Below, in pieces: positions 23,159 through 32,326 of a DNA stretch of 60,820 bases (position 1 is the first letter of the stretch; the number at the start of each line of letters is the position of its first letter). The DNA comes from CAZHTS01 sp964535315 (GTDB lineage Bacteria; Chloroflexota; Anaerolineae; Anaerolineales; Anaerolineaceae). The stretch is from contig CAZHTS010000022.1 of NCBI GenBank assembly GCA_964535315.1, positions 1-60,820 on the forward strand, read 5' to 3'. The position numbers and the translations under genes are program-made. The notes under the pieces were generated by a model. That model was not told the origin of the DNA and did not search any database. It saw only the letters and a program-made list of their open reading frames with translations.

Positions 23159-25750
23159 ATGCAGAGTGACGCTACCCAGACCTTGCGATTGAAGCGCGGC
23201 TGGCCCGTTTTTTGGGCGGTGAGCGCCGTGAGCGGAGCGGTTGTGCTGGCGCGTTTGCTCGCCATCCCGGCCGACCCGAAGAACAGTGTGCTGTTGGGGT
23301 ATTCGGCCAGCCGGCTGGCGATGATGGCGGTTGTGCTGGCGCTGACGCTGGTGTTTGCCGTCCTGGCATTTGCCGCCTGGGGCTGGTCGCACTGGCGGGA
23401 GCGCTGGCTGGATGGGGCGATTCGTTCGCCGCGGCGTTTTGCCATCCTGACGGCGGTCTTTGCCCTGTTGGTGCCGGTCATCTGGGGCTGTGTGTTGGGC
23501 TTTCGTCCGCCGCTCGAAGACGCCGGTTACGCCTATTACGAACGGCTGCGGCCGTTGATCGTCTGGCTGATGTTTTTGTGCGGGCAGGCGGCGTTGGGGC
23601 TGCCGCTGCTGCGTTCTGGTTCCGGTCTGGCCGGCCTGAGAGACGAGAAGCCGGCGGCGCGCACGGCGCTGTTGGTGTGGGGGATTTTCCTGCTGGTATG
23701 GGGGCTGGTGGCGTGGAGTAAGATCGGCATCACCCCGGATGAGGTAGCCTGGGGCCGGCCGGGCATTCCGGTATTGTTCTTCCAGGTGCTGCTTGCCTGG
23801 CTGCTGGGCGGGCTGGTGTTGGTCTTCAGCGCCCGTGGCGCGGAAGGGAACGGGCGCAGGGTCTGGGTGGATTGGGCGTTGTGCCTGGTCTTATGGGCGG
23901 CGGCGGCCTGGTTGTGGTCCGAGCAGCCGGTGCAGCGCAGTTTCTTCGCCCCCGAGGGCCGCGCCCCCAACTTTGAGATCTACCCCTATTCCGATTCGGG
24001 TTTTTATGGTTACGTGGCGCAGAGCCTGCTGATCGGCAACGGTTTTCTCGGCAAGCAGGTGATCACCCGCCCGCTGTACGTCCTCTTCCTGGCGGGGCTG
24101 CACGCCCTGGCCGGGCAGGATTACGAGGGCGTCATTTCATTGCAGACGCTGGTGCTGGCGCTCTTCCCGGTCGTGTTGTACTGGTTGGGTAAGACGCTGC
24201 ACAGCCGGGCGGTGGGGGTGATGGTGGCCGTGCTGGCGACTGCCCGCGAGTTGAATTCGTTTGCCGCCACGCCGTTGACGGCCGTCTCGCATTCCAAGTT
24301 GTTCCTGACGGATCTGCCAACGGCCATTGCCATCACGTTGTTTGCCGTGCTGGTGGTGCGCTGGTTGAAAGAGCCGCTGCGGCGCCGGCTGGACCCGCTG
24401 CTGGTGGGCGGGGCGTTGGGGCTGATCTTGCTGCTGCGCACTCAAACCGCGCTGCTGCTGCCGTTTGTGGTGCTGGTGGCGCTGTGGGTTTATCGCCGCC
24501 GCTGGTGGCGCTGGCTGGAGGCGTGCATCCTCATTGCCCTGGGGATGGTGCTGGCGTTGTACCCCTGGCTGTATCGTAACTACCAGAACACCGGGCAGAT
24601 CATGTTCGATCAACCCTCCAACCAGACGGCGATTCTCGGACAGCGCTACAGCCTGGATGTGGGCGGTTTCCCCAAGCGCCTGCCAGACGAGAGCGACGCC
24701 GAATATTCTGACCGGATGCTGGCGATGGCGCGCCAGTTTGCTCTGGAACATCCCGAGCAGGTGGCGCAGTTTACCACGGCGCATTTCCTCAACAACGAGA
24801 TCTCGGCGCTGATCGATCTGCCGATGCGCTTTTCGTTTGACGATCTGAGCGATACGTGGGTGATCGACAACCTGTATTGGCCGGCGTTAATTGAACGTTT
24901 CAGCAGCACAGATGGCGTGGTGATTGCCATTCACCTGGCTTTGCTGGCGCTGGGCATCGCCGCCCTGTGGCGGCGCTGGGGGCTGGTCGGGCTGGTGCCG
25001 TTGATCTTTAATCTGGCCTACAGCCTGAGCAACGCCGTGGCGCGCAATTCGGGCTGGCGCTATATCCTGCCGGTGGATTGGGTCGCATATTTTTATTATT
25101 GCGCCGGGTTGCTCCAGCTGGCCTTCTGGCTGCTGCGCCTGCTGGGGGTTGCCGGCCCGCGTTTCGAGCGGATGATGGCCTCCAGCGCCCGCGAGACGGA
25201 CGACGCACCGACCGGACCGCTGCCGCTGGGTAGGGCGATTGCGATGGGCGCCTGTTTCCTGTTGGTGGGCGCCAGTCTGCCGCTGGTCGAGCGGGTCGTA
25301 CCGGCGCGCTATCCGCCGCAGAGCGCGGCAGCGTTGACCGCCGAATTCCTGGCGCGCCCTGAACTGCGCAATTCCACGCTGGATTTACCGGCGTTGGAAC
25401 GCTTCGCCGGGATGGAGGGGGTGGTGGTGCTCAAGGGCCGGGCGCTCTATCCGCGTTTCTACCCGCCGATCGGCGGCGAACCCGGTTCGGGTTGGGCGGC
25501 TTACAAGCCGTATGCCTACCGCAGCGCGGCGCGTATGGGTTTTCTCATGGTCGGGCCGCCGTATGGGGTCAGCCAGCAGGTGCTGGTGCTGGATCAGGCG
25601 CCCAAACATTTCCCGAACGCGGCCGATGTGCTGGTGATCGGCTGTCAGGAACAGGGCTACGTGGACGTTCTGGCGGCCATTGTGTTGGATGGGCATGCGG
25701 ATGCGTTGACCGTGCGTTCGCTGCCGGCCTATCAGTGCCCGTTGAAGTGA
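23159..25750 (+). CDS. Giant GT-C-like membrane protein, PADxxN family member 1
   Basis: An 863-residue protein with many hydrophobic spans and a soluble C-terminal domain. The N-terminus has IPADPKNSVLLGYSASRL, a motif repeated in the proteins at 42672, 51974 and 54519. A loop with YPYSDSGFYGYVAQSLL carries D279, the expected GT-C acidic residue. Other shared family motifs are LHSRAVGVM, VSHSKLFLTDLP and SGWRYILPVDWV. Near the end, GRALYPRFY (760-768) and VLVIGC recur in the relatives at 51974 and 54519. A transfer reaction from a lipid-linked sugar is inferred from fold features only. ATG 23159 lies six bases after the preceding stop. Confidence 0.7.
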   Translation: MQSDATQTLRLKRGWPVFWAVSAVSGAVVLARLLAIPADPKNSVLLGYSASRLAMMAVVLALTLVFAVLAFAAWGWSHWRERWLDGAIRSPRRFAILTAVFALLVPVIWGCVLGFRPPLEDAGYAYYERLRPLIVWLMFLCGQAALGLPLLRSGSGLAGLRDEKPAARTALLVWGIFLLVWGLVAWSKIGITPDEVAWGRPGIPVLFFQVLLAWLLGGLVLVFSARGAEGNGRRVWVDWALCLVLWAAAAWLWSEQPVQRSFFAPEGRAPNFEIYPYSDSGFYGYVAQSLLIGNGFLGKQVITRPLYVLFLAGLHALAGQDYEGVISLQTLVLALFPVVLYWLGKTLHSRAVGVMVAVLATARELNSFAATPLTAVSHSKLFLTDLPTAIAITLFAVLVVRWLKEPLRRRLDPLLVGGALGLILLLRTQTALLLPFVVLVALWVYRRRWWRWLEACILIALGMVLALYPWLYRNYQNTGQIMFDQPSNQTAILGQRYSLDVGGFPKRLPDESDAEYSDRMLAMARQFALEHPEQVAQFTTAHFLNNEISALIDLPMRFSFDDLSDTWVIDNLYWPALIERFSSTDGVVIAIHLALLALGIAALWRRWGLVGLVPLIFNLAYSLSNAVARNSGWRYILPVDWVAYFYYCAGLLQLAFWLLRLLGVAGPRFERMMASSARETDDAPTGPLPLGRAIAMGACFLLVGASLPLVERVVPARYPPQSAAALTAEFLARPELRNSTLDLPALERFAGMEGVVVLKGRALYPRFYPPIGGEPGSGWAAYKPYAYRSAARMGFLMVGPPYGVSQQVLVLDQAPKHFPNAADVLVIGCQEQGYVDVLAAIVLDGHADALTVRSLPAYQCPLK

Positions 25751-25759
25751 GGTGAGGGG

Positions 25760-26773
25760 ATGCTGACGTTGGAAGGGCTGGAAGCAGCCGGCGAGCGGGT
25801 GTGTGTGGTCATCCCCATGTACCGGGTGGCCCCCTATATTCAGGCGGTGATTGCCGGTCTGCCGGCCTGGGTGTGGCGGATCGTGGTGGTGGACGACGCC
25901 AGCCCGGACGACTGCGCCGGACAGGCGTTGGCCGGCGGCGATGGGCGCGTGGTGCTGGTGCGCCACAGCCAGAACCAGGGCGTGGGTGGGGCGATGTTGA
26001 CCGGTTTCAACCGGGCAGTGGAATTGGGGGCGACGATCCTGGTCAAGATGGATGGCGATAACCAGATGCGTCCGGAATATCTCGAGGACGTGGTCCTGCC
26101 GATTCTGGAAGGGCGGGCCAATTATGCCAAGGGCAACCGTTTTTCGCACACCCGCGCCATTACCAGCATGCCGCTGGTGCGCCGGGTTGGCAACATCGGC
26201 CTGTCGTTTTTGACCAAGGTCGCCAGCGGTTACTGGAATGTGTTTGATCCGAACAACGGCTATCTGGCAATTGACGTGGATACCCTGCGGGATCTGGATC
26301 AAAGCCGCATTCACCGGCGTTATTTCTTTGAGAGCAGCATGCTGTTGGAATTGAATTTACAGCGGGCAGTGGTGGTGGACGTGCCCATGCCCGCCTGTTA
26401 CGCCGGCGAGGTCAGTTCGCTGTCGGTCTGGCAGGCGTTGGTGCAGTTTCCCTATCTGTTGTGGCGCGGCTTTTTACGCCGGCTGATGGTGCAGTACTTT
26501 GTGCTGGATTTTTCGGTCGGGTCGATTTTTATGGTGATTGGCCTGTTGATCACTTTGTTTGGGGTGATCTGGGGTGCGATCTGGTGGCGGCATTCGATCC
26601 TGACCGGTGTTCCGACGACCACCGGCACGGTGATGATCGCCGTGCTGCCGGTGATCCTGGGGTTTCAGTTGCTGCTCCAGGTGATTGTATTGGACGTGCA
26701 AAATGTGCCGCGGGTGCCCCGTTCGCGGCGCTCCAAGGGCCGCCCGGTGTCCGGCAGCCAGAATCCTTTTTAA
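25760..26773 (+). CDS. Membrane-anchored glycosyltransferase, GT2
   Basis: A GT-A fold transferase of 337 residues, probably making a polyprenyl-phosphate sugar or a lipid-linked product. Motifs are CVVIPMYRVAPYI (15-27), VDDASPDD (44-51) and KMDGDNQMRP with D98/D100. Two hydrophobic spans follow in the last third (FSVGSIFMVIGLLITLFGV and MIAVLPVILGFQLLLQVIV). It follows giant GT-C protein 1 closely and could supply its donor. GGTGAGGGG directly precedes ATG 25760. Confidence 0.87.
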   Translation: MLTLEGLEAAGERVCVVIPMYRVAPYIQAVIAGLPAWVWRIVVVDDASPDDCAGQALAGGDGRVVLVRHSQNQGVGGAMLTGFNRAVELGATILVKMDGDNQMRPEYLEDVVLPILEGRANYAKGNRFSHTRAITSMPLVRRVGNIGLSFLTKVASGYWNVFDPNNGYLAIDVDTLRDLDQSRIHRRYFFESSMLLELNLQRAVVVDVPMPACYAGEVSSLSVWQALVQFPYLLWRGFLRRLMVQYFVLDFSVGSIFMVIGLLITLFGVIWGAIWWRHSILTGVPTTTGTVMIAVLPVILGFQLLLQVIVLDVQNVPRVPRSRRSKGRPVSGSQNPF

Positions 26774-26786
26774 CTACAGGTGCGTG

Positions 26787-27620
26787 ATGAATATTCGTTA
26801 TCTGCTTCCGCGAGTCGTTCGCCATTTTCTACCCGAAGGGGCGGTACGTTTCTTGCTGCGCCGGCGGCTGGTCATCCAGCCCGGACTGGAAACGCGCATC
26901 CCGCAGGAGGCCGTCAGCCGCTACCAGCAGGCGTTGGCGAGCCGCGGCGCCGATCTGAACGGCAAGCGGGTGATGATTTTTGGCTACGGCGGAAATTTTG
27001 GCATCGGTTGCGCACTGTTGCGCGCCGGCGCGGCGCACGTGGTGTTGTGTGATAAATACGCCCGGCCCGAGGCGCAGACCAACCGTGCGCTGCTGAACGA
27101 ATACGGCGAGTACCTGCGCGCCAGCGGGGAAGAGGTTGCGCCGCGCCCGGAGGTGATGACGCTGCTGCACAGCGACATCCGCCAGGCTGCCCGCGAACGC
27201 TCGCTGACGCCGGTCGACCTGGTGTTGAGCAGTTCTGTGTACGAACATCTGGACGACGTAAAAGGGATTACCGCGGCGCTGGCGGCGCTGACTGCCCCGG
27301 GCGGGGTACATCTGCACTACATCGATTTGCGCGACCACTTCTTCAAGTACCCGTTTGAAATGCTGTGTTACTCGGAGCGTGTCTGGCGCAACTGGCTGAA
27401 CCCGACCAGCAATCACAACCGTTATCGCTATCGCGATTATGAAGCGGTCTTCGAGCATTATTTCGACCGGGTGGTAATCGACGTGCTCGACCGGGACGAA
27501 GCCGCCTTTCAAAAAGCGCGCCCGCGCATGCGCCCCGAGTTCCTCACCGGCGAAGATGCGATCGATGCGGTTACGCGCGTCCGGGTGTTTGTGGCGGAAG
27601 CGACATCGCGCCCAGGATAA
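26787..27620 (+). CDS. Class I SAM-dependent methyltransferase
   Basis: A 277-residue protein with a Rossmann-like SAM-binding loop MIFGYGGNFGIGCALL (63-78), an acidic loop at VVLCDKYARP, and SSSVYEHLDDVKGI, which resembles the catalytic-loop region of sugar or small-molecule methyltransferases. The target is unknown; a glycan O-methylation is likely from context. ATG 26787 is used rather than the longer in-frame start at 26685, which lies inside the GT2. Its last 50 bases (27571-27620) overlap the end of the convergent minus-strand glycosyltransferase. Confidence 0.75.
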   Translation: MNIRYLLPRVVRHFLPEGAVRFLLRRRLVIQPGLETRIPQEAVSRYQQALASRGADLNGKRVMIFGYGGNFGIGCALLRAGAAHVVLCDKYARPEAQTNRALLNEYGEYLRASGEEVAPRPEVMTLLHSDIRQAARERSLTPVDLVLSSSVYEHLDDVKGITAALAALTAPGGVHLHYIDLRDHFFKYPFEMLCYSERVWRNWLNPTSNHNRYRYRDYEAVFEHYFDRVVIDVLDRDEAAFQKARPRMRPEFLTGEDAIDAVTRVRVFVAEATSRPG

Positions 27621-28833
27621 TCTCCTCCAGGCGCAGGGTGGTCTGCTGGATGTCGTATTCCTGCGCCACGCGGCGGAACCCGGCGGAGGTGGCGAGCGCG
27701 CCGCTGCGCCACTGGTCGAGCAGGGTTTGCAGGGCGGCGGCGATGCCGGGAACGTCGTCCGGGGCGACCACGGGGCATTCCAGGCGCTGTAACAGGTCGG
27801 CCGAAGCGCCGGTGATGGGCGTCAGTCCGAGGACAGGCTTATTGAAGGCCAGATAATCGACCAGCTTGCTGGGCAGGAACAGGCTTTCGCCCTGGCTGGG
27901 GGCGTCGATGACCAGCAGTACGCCGGCGCTGGCGGCCAGGGCCTGGCTTTCGGTAAAGCTGACCGGACCGAAGAAACGCACCACGTCTTCCAGCCCCAGT
28001 TGGGCGGCCAGCGGGCGGTATTCGACGGTGCGCGACCCCACCAGGAGCAGTTCGATCTGCCCGGCGATGGGTTGGGCGGCGTCTAGCTGCGCCAGGGCGT
28101 GCAGCAGCCCTTCGGGGGTGCGATTGCCGTAGAAGGAGCCGGTGTAAACCAGGCGCAGGCGTCCGCTGTGTTCCGCGGGCGGAAATGGGGCGACCAGCGG
28201 GTCGTAGCCGTGAGGCAGGACGTGCACCTTGCGCTTCCATTCGGGCGGATACTTGCTCATCACCCGTTCGGCCGTCTGGCGGGTGATAAAGACGACCGCG
28301 TCGGCGTTGCGGATCACCTCGCTCTCCAGGTGGCGGCAGATTTTTTCGCTTTTGGGATCGTACTGGCGATAGGGGGTGTCGATCCACGGGTCGCTGAAGT
28401 GGGCGATCCAGGGTTTGGCGCCGGTCTTTTTGAGTTCGAGACCCACGAGGTGGTCAGACCAGGGCTGGGCGAAGGTCAGGATGGCGTCGAACGGGCGGCG
28501 GGCGAGCAGGGCGCGGGCGGCGCGCACGGCGCGCGGCACCCATACGATCTTCTGGTCGGGGCGGGTACCCTGGCGCGGAAAGAGCCGCCAGAAGAAGCGG
28601 TAGAACAGGCTGGCCTCGGGGGAGGAGACGCGCACCAACTCGAAACGCTGCCGGTATTCGGCTTCCAGGGCGGGGTCCAGCTTGATGCTGCGGCGCACCG
28701 AGCGCGGGTCGACGCAAATGACGGTCGATTGCCAGCCCAGTTCGCTGAGGCGGCTGAGGCTGCGCGAAACCTGTAAGGAACGCGGCAGAACCAGCGGCGG
28801 CATACTCCACGAGACGGCCAGTAAGTCTTTCAT
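27571..28833 (-). CDS. Glycosyltransferase, GT4 family
   Basis: A GT-B fold transferase of 420 residues; last gene of the six-gene minus operon. The N-terminus has SMPPLVLPRSLQVSRSLSRL. The donor domain has YTGSFYGNRTPEGLLHAL, and the sugar-contact segment reads FLPSKLVDYLAFNKPVLGL. It starts at 28833 with ATGA-type overlap to the deacetylase. Its 3' end overlaps the plus-strand methyltransferase by 50 bases, with coding sequence on both strands. Confidence 0.85.
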   Translation of the reverse strand: MKDLLAVSWSMPPLVLPRSLQVSRSLSRLSELGWQSTVICVDPRSVRRSIKLDPALEAEYRQRFELVRVSSPEASLFYRFFWRLFPRQGTRPDQKIVWVPRAVRAARALLARRPFDAILTFAQPWSDHLVGLELKKTGAKPWIAHFSDPWIDTPYRQYDPKSEKICRHLESEVIRNADAVVFITRQTAERVMSKYPPEWKRKVHVLPHGYDPLVAPFPPAEHSGRLRLVYTGSFYGNRTPEGLLHALAQLDAAQPIAGQIELLLVGSRTVEYRPLAAQLGLEDVVRFFGPVSFTESQALAASAGVLLVIDAPSQGESLFLPSKLVDYLAFNKPVLGLTPITGASADLLQRLECPVVAPDDVPGIAAALQTLLDQWRSGALATSAGFRRVAQEYDIQQTTLRLEEIILGAMSLPPQTPGRA

Positions 28834-29705
28834 TGCGGCAACTCATCCTGTAACAGATCGCGGTAATGCAGGCTGGGGATACCCAACGTCTGGATGCGTT
28901 CGAAGGCCCGGTAGAAGGCCTGGTTGGGGGCGACCATTGAGGGATCGACGTAGATATTGAGCAGGCCGGGGATATGGTGGGCCAGCAGTTGCTCTACGGT
29001 GGCGGTCAGGCTGGCGGCGTAGCTGTCTTTGACCACCCGCTGGCTGCGGCTGACGATGTGGCGGAAGGAATCCAGCAGGATAAAGGGCGAGGCGTAGCTG
29101 CCGGTGAGCGGGAACTCCAGCAGGTCGTGGGTGCGCCAGCGCGGGCCATGCCATATGCCGTAGCGCGGGCCGGTGGTCGTGGCGAAGCGGTAGTCGAGAG
29201 AACGCAGGGTGGCGTAGATGATTTCCAACTCGGGCTGTCCTAACAGGCCAAAATGCGGGGCGCGGAAGCCCAGCGGAGGACGGCCGGTGACCTGCGAGAC
29301 GATCTCGTGCCCGCTGCGGATGTCGGCGACGACTTCTTCGGGCGTCATGCGGGCGTAGAAGGTGTCGCTCTGGTAACGTTCGCCGTTCCAGACGGTGTGC
29401 GGGCGGGCGCCGTGGTTGATGAACTCGGCGCCGCTGTCTGCCAGTTGGCGGTAAACCGCTGCGCCCTGTTGTAATTGGGCGCCGGGGACGGCGTAGGTGG
29501 TTTTGAAACCGTGCTGCCGCAGCCAGTCGTCCAGAGGAGCGGCGGCCTGGATGTCCTCGGGTGTGTCGCAGTCGAACGATAAGACCAGGTACAGGCGTTT
29601 GAAGCCCTGCCGGCGGGCCTGGCTGGCATACTGGCGCCAGAAAAAGCCGGGAAAGAGCATACCAAGACGATCAAGGGCGCGCTGTCGGGTCAGTTTCATG
29701 GTCAA
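28830..29705 (-). CDS. Polysaccharide deacetylase, NodB type (carbohydrate esterase 4)
   Basis: Hydrolyses N- or O-acetyl groups on a glycan with a metal ion. It has 291 residues. The first motif is LSFDCDTPED with D45/D47, and the metal-binding segment NHGARPHT carries H98 and H103. GFRAPHFG gives the R-x-P motif. All expected catalytic elements are present. There is no clear signal peptide, so it could act on a lipid-linked intermediate in the cytoplasm. It overlaps the downstream GT4 and the upstream GT4 (ATGA), so the set is co-translated. Confidence 0.88.
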   Translation of the reverse strand: MTMKLTRQRALDRLGMLFPGFFWRQYASQARRQGFKRLYLVLSFDCDTPEDIQAAAPLDDWLRQHGFKTTYAVPGAQLQQGAAVYRQLADSGAEFINHGARPHTVWNGERYQSDTFYARMTPEEVVADIRSGHEIVSQVTGRPPLGFRAPHFGLLGQPELEIIYATLRSLDYRFATTTGPRYGIWHGPRWRTHDLLEFPLTGSYASPFILLDSFRHIVSRSQRVVKDSYAASLTATVEQLLAHHIPGLLNIYVDPSMVAPNQAFYRAFERIQTLGIPSLHYRDLLQDELPQ

Positions 29706-30844
29706 TCACTCTGTCCGAGCGCCTGGCGGTAGACGCCGGCAAGCTTGCGTTCCATTTCCTCGGGGGCAAAATTTTGCCGGGCGAAGGCCAGCGCTTTCTG
29801 GCCGTATTGCCGGCGCAGTTCCTGGCGGTCGAGCAGGTCGAGGATGGCCCGGCGATAGTCTTCGGGCGTGTTGTTGCACAGCGCAATCCAGCCGCTGGTG
29901 TATTCGGGGATGGGCTCGACCGGGTGATGGTTGAGCAGCACCGGCAGCCCGGCCAGCCCGGCTTCGATCACCGTCTTGGAGGTGCCCCAATAATCGCAGT
30001 GGCTGACCATCAGGTCGTAGTCTTTAAGACTGTTGCAAACCTGTTCGTTGGGCAGCGCTTCGATAAACCGCACCTTGTGGCTGACGCCGGCTTCCTGCGC
30101 CACACCCTGCAGGTATTCGTGCAGTTCGCCGCGGCCGATGATGTCGTACTGGCAGTCGATGGTTTGGATGGCGCGCAGGATGTTTTCGGGGTTTTTTTCT
30201 TTGACCTGGCGATTGATGGTTAGCAGGCGGGGCGGGGTGTGCAGGCTGTAATCCGCTTTGACCTGGATCTTGTCGCCGGCAACAAAGTTGTAGATCAGGT
30301 GCAGGTTTTTTGCGCCGTAGGCGCGGGCGTAGCGCAGGATGGGGCTGTAAACGGCCACGACCGCATCGGCGTTTTGCAGACACTGGCGCTCGAACTTCTT
30401 GCGGAAGAAGGCCAGCGCCCGGTTGCGGAAGCCAATCTGGTCGTCTTTGTCCCACACGCCGTGCAGCGAGACGACATAAGGCGTGCCCAGGGCCTGTTTG
30501 ATGCGGTAAGCCAGATACCCCTGGATGAAGTTATTGTGTACTTTAATCAGGTCTGGGGAAATCTTACGCGCCAGGGCGAGGCCCTGCTGCACCCAGCCTT
30601 CGATCAACGGCTTTTGCCAGCCGACGGACTGGCGGGCGGTGGGGGCCGGCAGGTTGTAAATGAACAGGCGGGCGCGCCCGGCGGCGGGTTGGATCACGAC
30701 CGGGTCGACCTGGTCGTTGTTGGTCATGACGATGTGAATTTCGTCAAAGATGTTGCCGGGGTTGTAGTAACGCTCGATCAGTTCTCCCTTGGTGGCGAGG
30801 GCTGACAGGCGGTTGGTGATAATGACAAGTAAGCGCAGAGTCAT
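29702..30844 (-). CDS. Glycosyltransferase, GT4 family
   Basis: A 380-residue GT-B fold transferase. Motifs are VVSLHGVWDKDDQIGF in the acceptor domain, LLTINRQVKEKNPENIL at the start of the donor domain, and SKTVIEAGLAGLPVLL with the conserved Glu contacting the donor. The protein starts MTLRLLVIITNRLSA. It lies seven bases after the flippase and overlaps the deacetylase. Specificity is unknown. Confidence 0.88.
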   Translation of the reverse strand: MTLRLLVIITNRLSALATKGELIERYYNPGNIFDEIHIVMTNNDQVDPVVIQPAAGRARLFIYNLPAPTARQSVGWQKPLIEGWVQQGLALARKISPDLIKVHNNFIQGYLAYRIKQALGTPYVVSLHGVWDKDDQIGFRNRALAFFRKKFERQCLQNADAVVAVYSPILRYARAYGAKNLHLIYNFVAGDKIQVKADYSLHTPPRLLTINRQVKEKNPENILRAIQTIDCQYDIIGRGELHEYLQGVAQEAGVSHKVRFIEALPNEQVCNSLKDYDLMVSHCDYWGTSKTVIEAGLAGLPVLLNHHPVEPIPEYTSGWIALCNNTPEDYRRAILDLLDRQELRRQYGQKALAFARQNFAPEEMERKLAGVYRQALGQSD

Positions 30845-30850
30845 GGCGGG

Positions 30851-32326
30851 TTAAATCTTTTCCAGTAAGTTTTTGGGATTGAAACGGTACAGCGCCAGCA
30901 GCGCCAGGCAGTAGGCGGCCACACCGGCGCCGGCGACGGCAAACAGGAGGGTGACATTATACTGGATGTACAGGTTGATCCAGTAGATGACCACTCCCAT
31001 TACCAGGGCGCCCACGCAAAAGCGGCCAATGGTGTGAAAATCGTACAATTCGCCGAGATGATAGCCATAGCGGATGACCTGGCGGTAGAGCAGACCGTCC
31101 AGTAACACGTACGAAAAGAGCGTGGAGAGCGCTGCGCCGGTGATCCCGAGCAGGGGCACCAGCATCAGGTTCAGGGCGATGTTGGTCAGCCCGCTCAGGA
31201 TGGTCACGTTTCTCAGAAAAACGGGTTCGTTGTGCAGGTAGACCAGGTATTGGGCGTTGGCGGCGAACTGGTCGCAGAACAGCCCCAGAGCGATAAAGGT
31301 GAAGGTAGGGTACGACAGGGCAAAGTCGGCCGTGCCGAACTGAACCAGCAGGGGCTGCGATAGCACGATCAGCCCCACCAGGCCGGGGATGCCGATCAGG
31401 CTGAAGGCGTTGGTGTACTTGCGGCACACCCGTCCCAGCCCGGCGCGATCCTGGTTGTTTTTGTAGGTAGCCATCAGCGGGTAGAGCGGGTTCCAGAAGG
31501 GGCTGGCCAGCGCCCCGATGATGCCCGCCAGGGTGTAACCGGCGTTATACACACCCACCTGGCTGGCGTTGAGGAAATAGCCGATAACGCCGCGGTCGCC
31601 GACGGCAATCACCCAGGCGCTCAGGCCGGTGACGACGATAGGGAAGCCAAAACGCAGCAGTTCGGCGACTTCGCTGCGCGGCATGAGTTCTTTCTGGAAA
31701 TGGATCTCGCCGATGGCGAGGAAGTAGAGCAGGGCGCCGAGATCGTAGAGCGCCTTGATGCCCAACCAGGCCCAGACGAGCTGCAACAGCCCTCCGCCCG
31801 AGGTGAGCACCAGGGCGACGGCGGCGACGTAGGCGACCGTCTGGATGACCTGCATGACCGAATAGGCGATGATGCGCAGGCGGGCGCGGTAGTAATCCCG
31901 CAGGGTATTTTCGACGGCGTTGAGGATGATGAGCGGCGCCGCCCAGCGGATGATGGGCGTGGCCCAATCCACCTTGATGAACAGGGTGTTCAAGATGGGC
32001 GCCAGGAGCACGATCAGAACGCTCAACAGTGAAGACGAGGCCAGCACCAGCAGCAGGGTCGAGAAAAAGCGGGCGCTGATATATTCACGGCTTTGCTTGC
32101 CGGCGACCATGCGCACCACACCGTAGCCCAGCCCCAGTGTGGCGACCGGCACAAGGAACGAAACGAACAGGGTGGTCTGAGTGTTGACGCCGTAGCCTTC
32201 GGGGCCCAGGTAGCGCGACAGGAGCGGGAAGGTAATCAGGCTGCTGGCTTTGGCGGTGAACTCGGCGAAAAAGCGGAAGAAGATGAACAGGCGGCCCCGG
32301 GTGGTGTATTTAGATGCATCGCTCAT
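30851..32326 (-). CDS. Lipid-linked oligosaccharide flippase (Wzx/RfbX-like)
   Basis: A membrane protein of 491 residues with about 12-14 spans. The N-terminal part has FFRFFAEFTAKASSLITFPLL and LSRYLGPEGYGVNTQT, which is typical of polysaccharide-synthesis flippases. This is the second flippase of the window and it belongs to the divergent operon. The minus operon may therefore make and export its own glycan, separate from the one of the 3568 cluster. The start ATG overlaps the methyltransferase stop. Confidence 0.88.
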   Translation of the reverse strand: MSDASKYTTRGRLFIFFRFFAEFTAKASSLITFPLLSRYLGPEGYGVNTQTTLFVSFLVPVATLGLGYGVVRMVAGKQSREYISARFFSTLLLVLASSSLLSVLIVLLAPILNTLFIKVDWATPIIRWAAPLIILNAVENTLRDYYRARLRIIAYSVMQVIQTVAYVAAVALVLTSGGGLLQLVWAWLGIKALYDLGALLYFLAIGEIHFQKELMPRSEVAELLRFGFPIVVTGLSAWVIAVGDRGVIGYFLNASQVGVYNAGYTLAGIIGALASPFWNPLYPLMATYKNNQDRAGLGRVCRKYTNAFSLIGIPGLVGLIVLSQPLLVQFGTADFALSYPTFTFIALGLFCDQFAANAQYLVYLHNEPVFLRNVTILSGLTNIALNLMLVPLLGITGAALSTLFSYVLLDGLLYRQVIRYGYHLGELYDFHTIGRFCVGALVMGVVIYWINLYIQYNVTLLFAVAGAGVAAYCLALLALYRFNPKNLLEKI

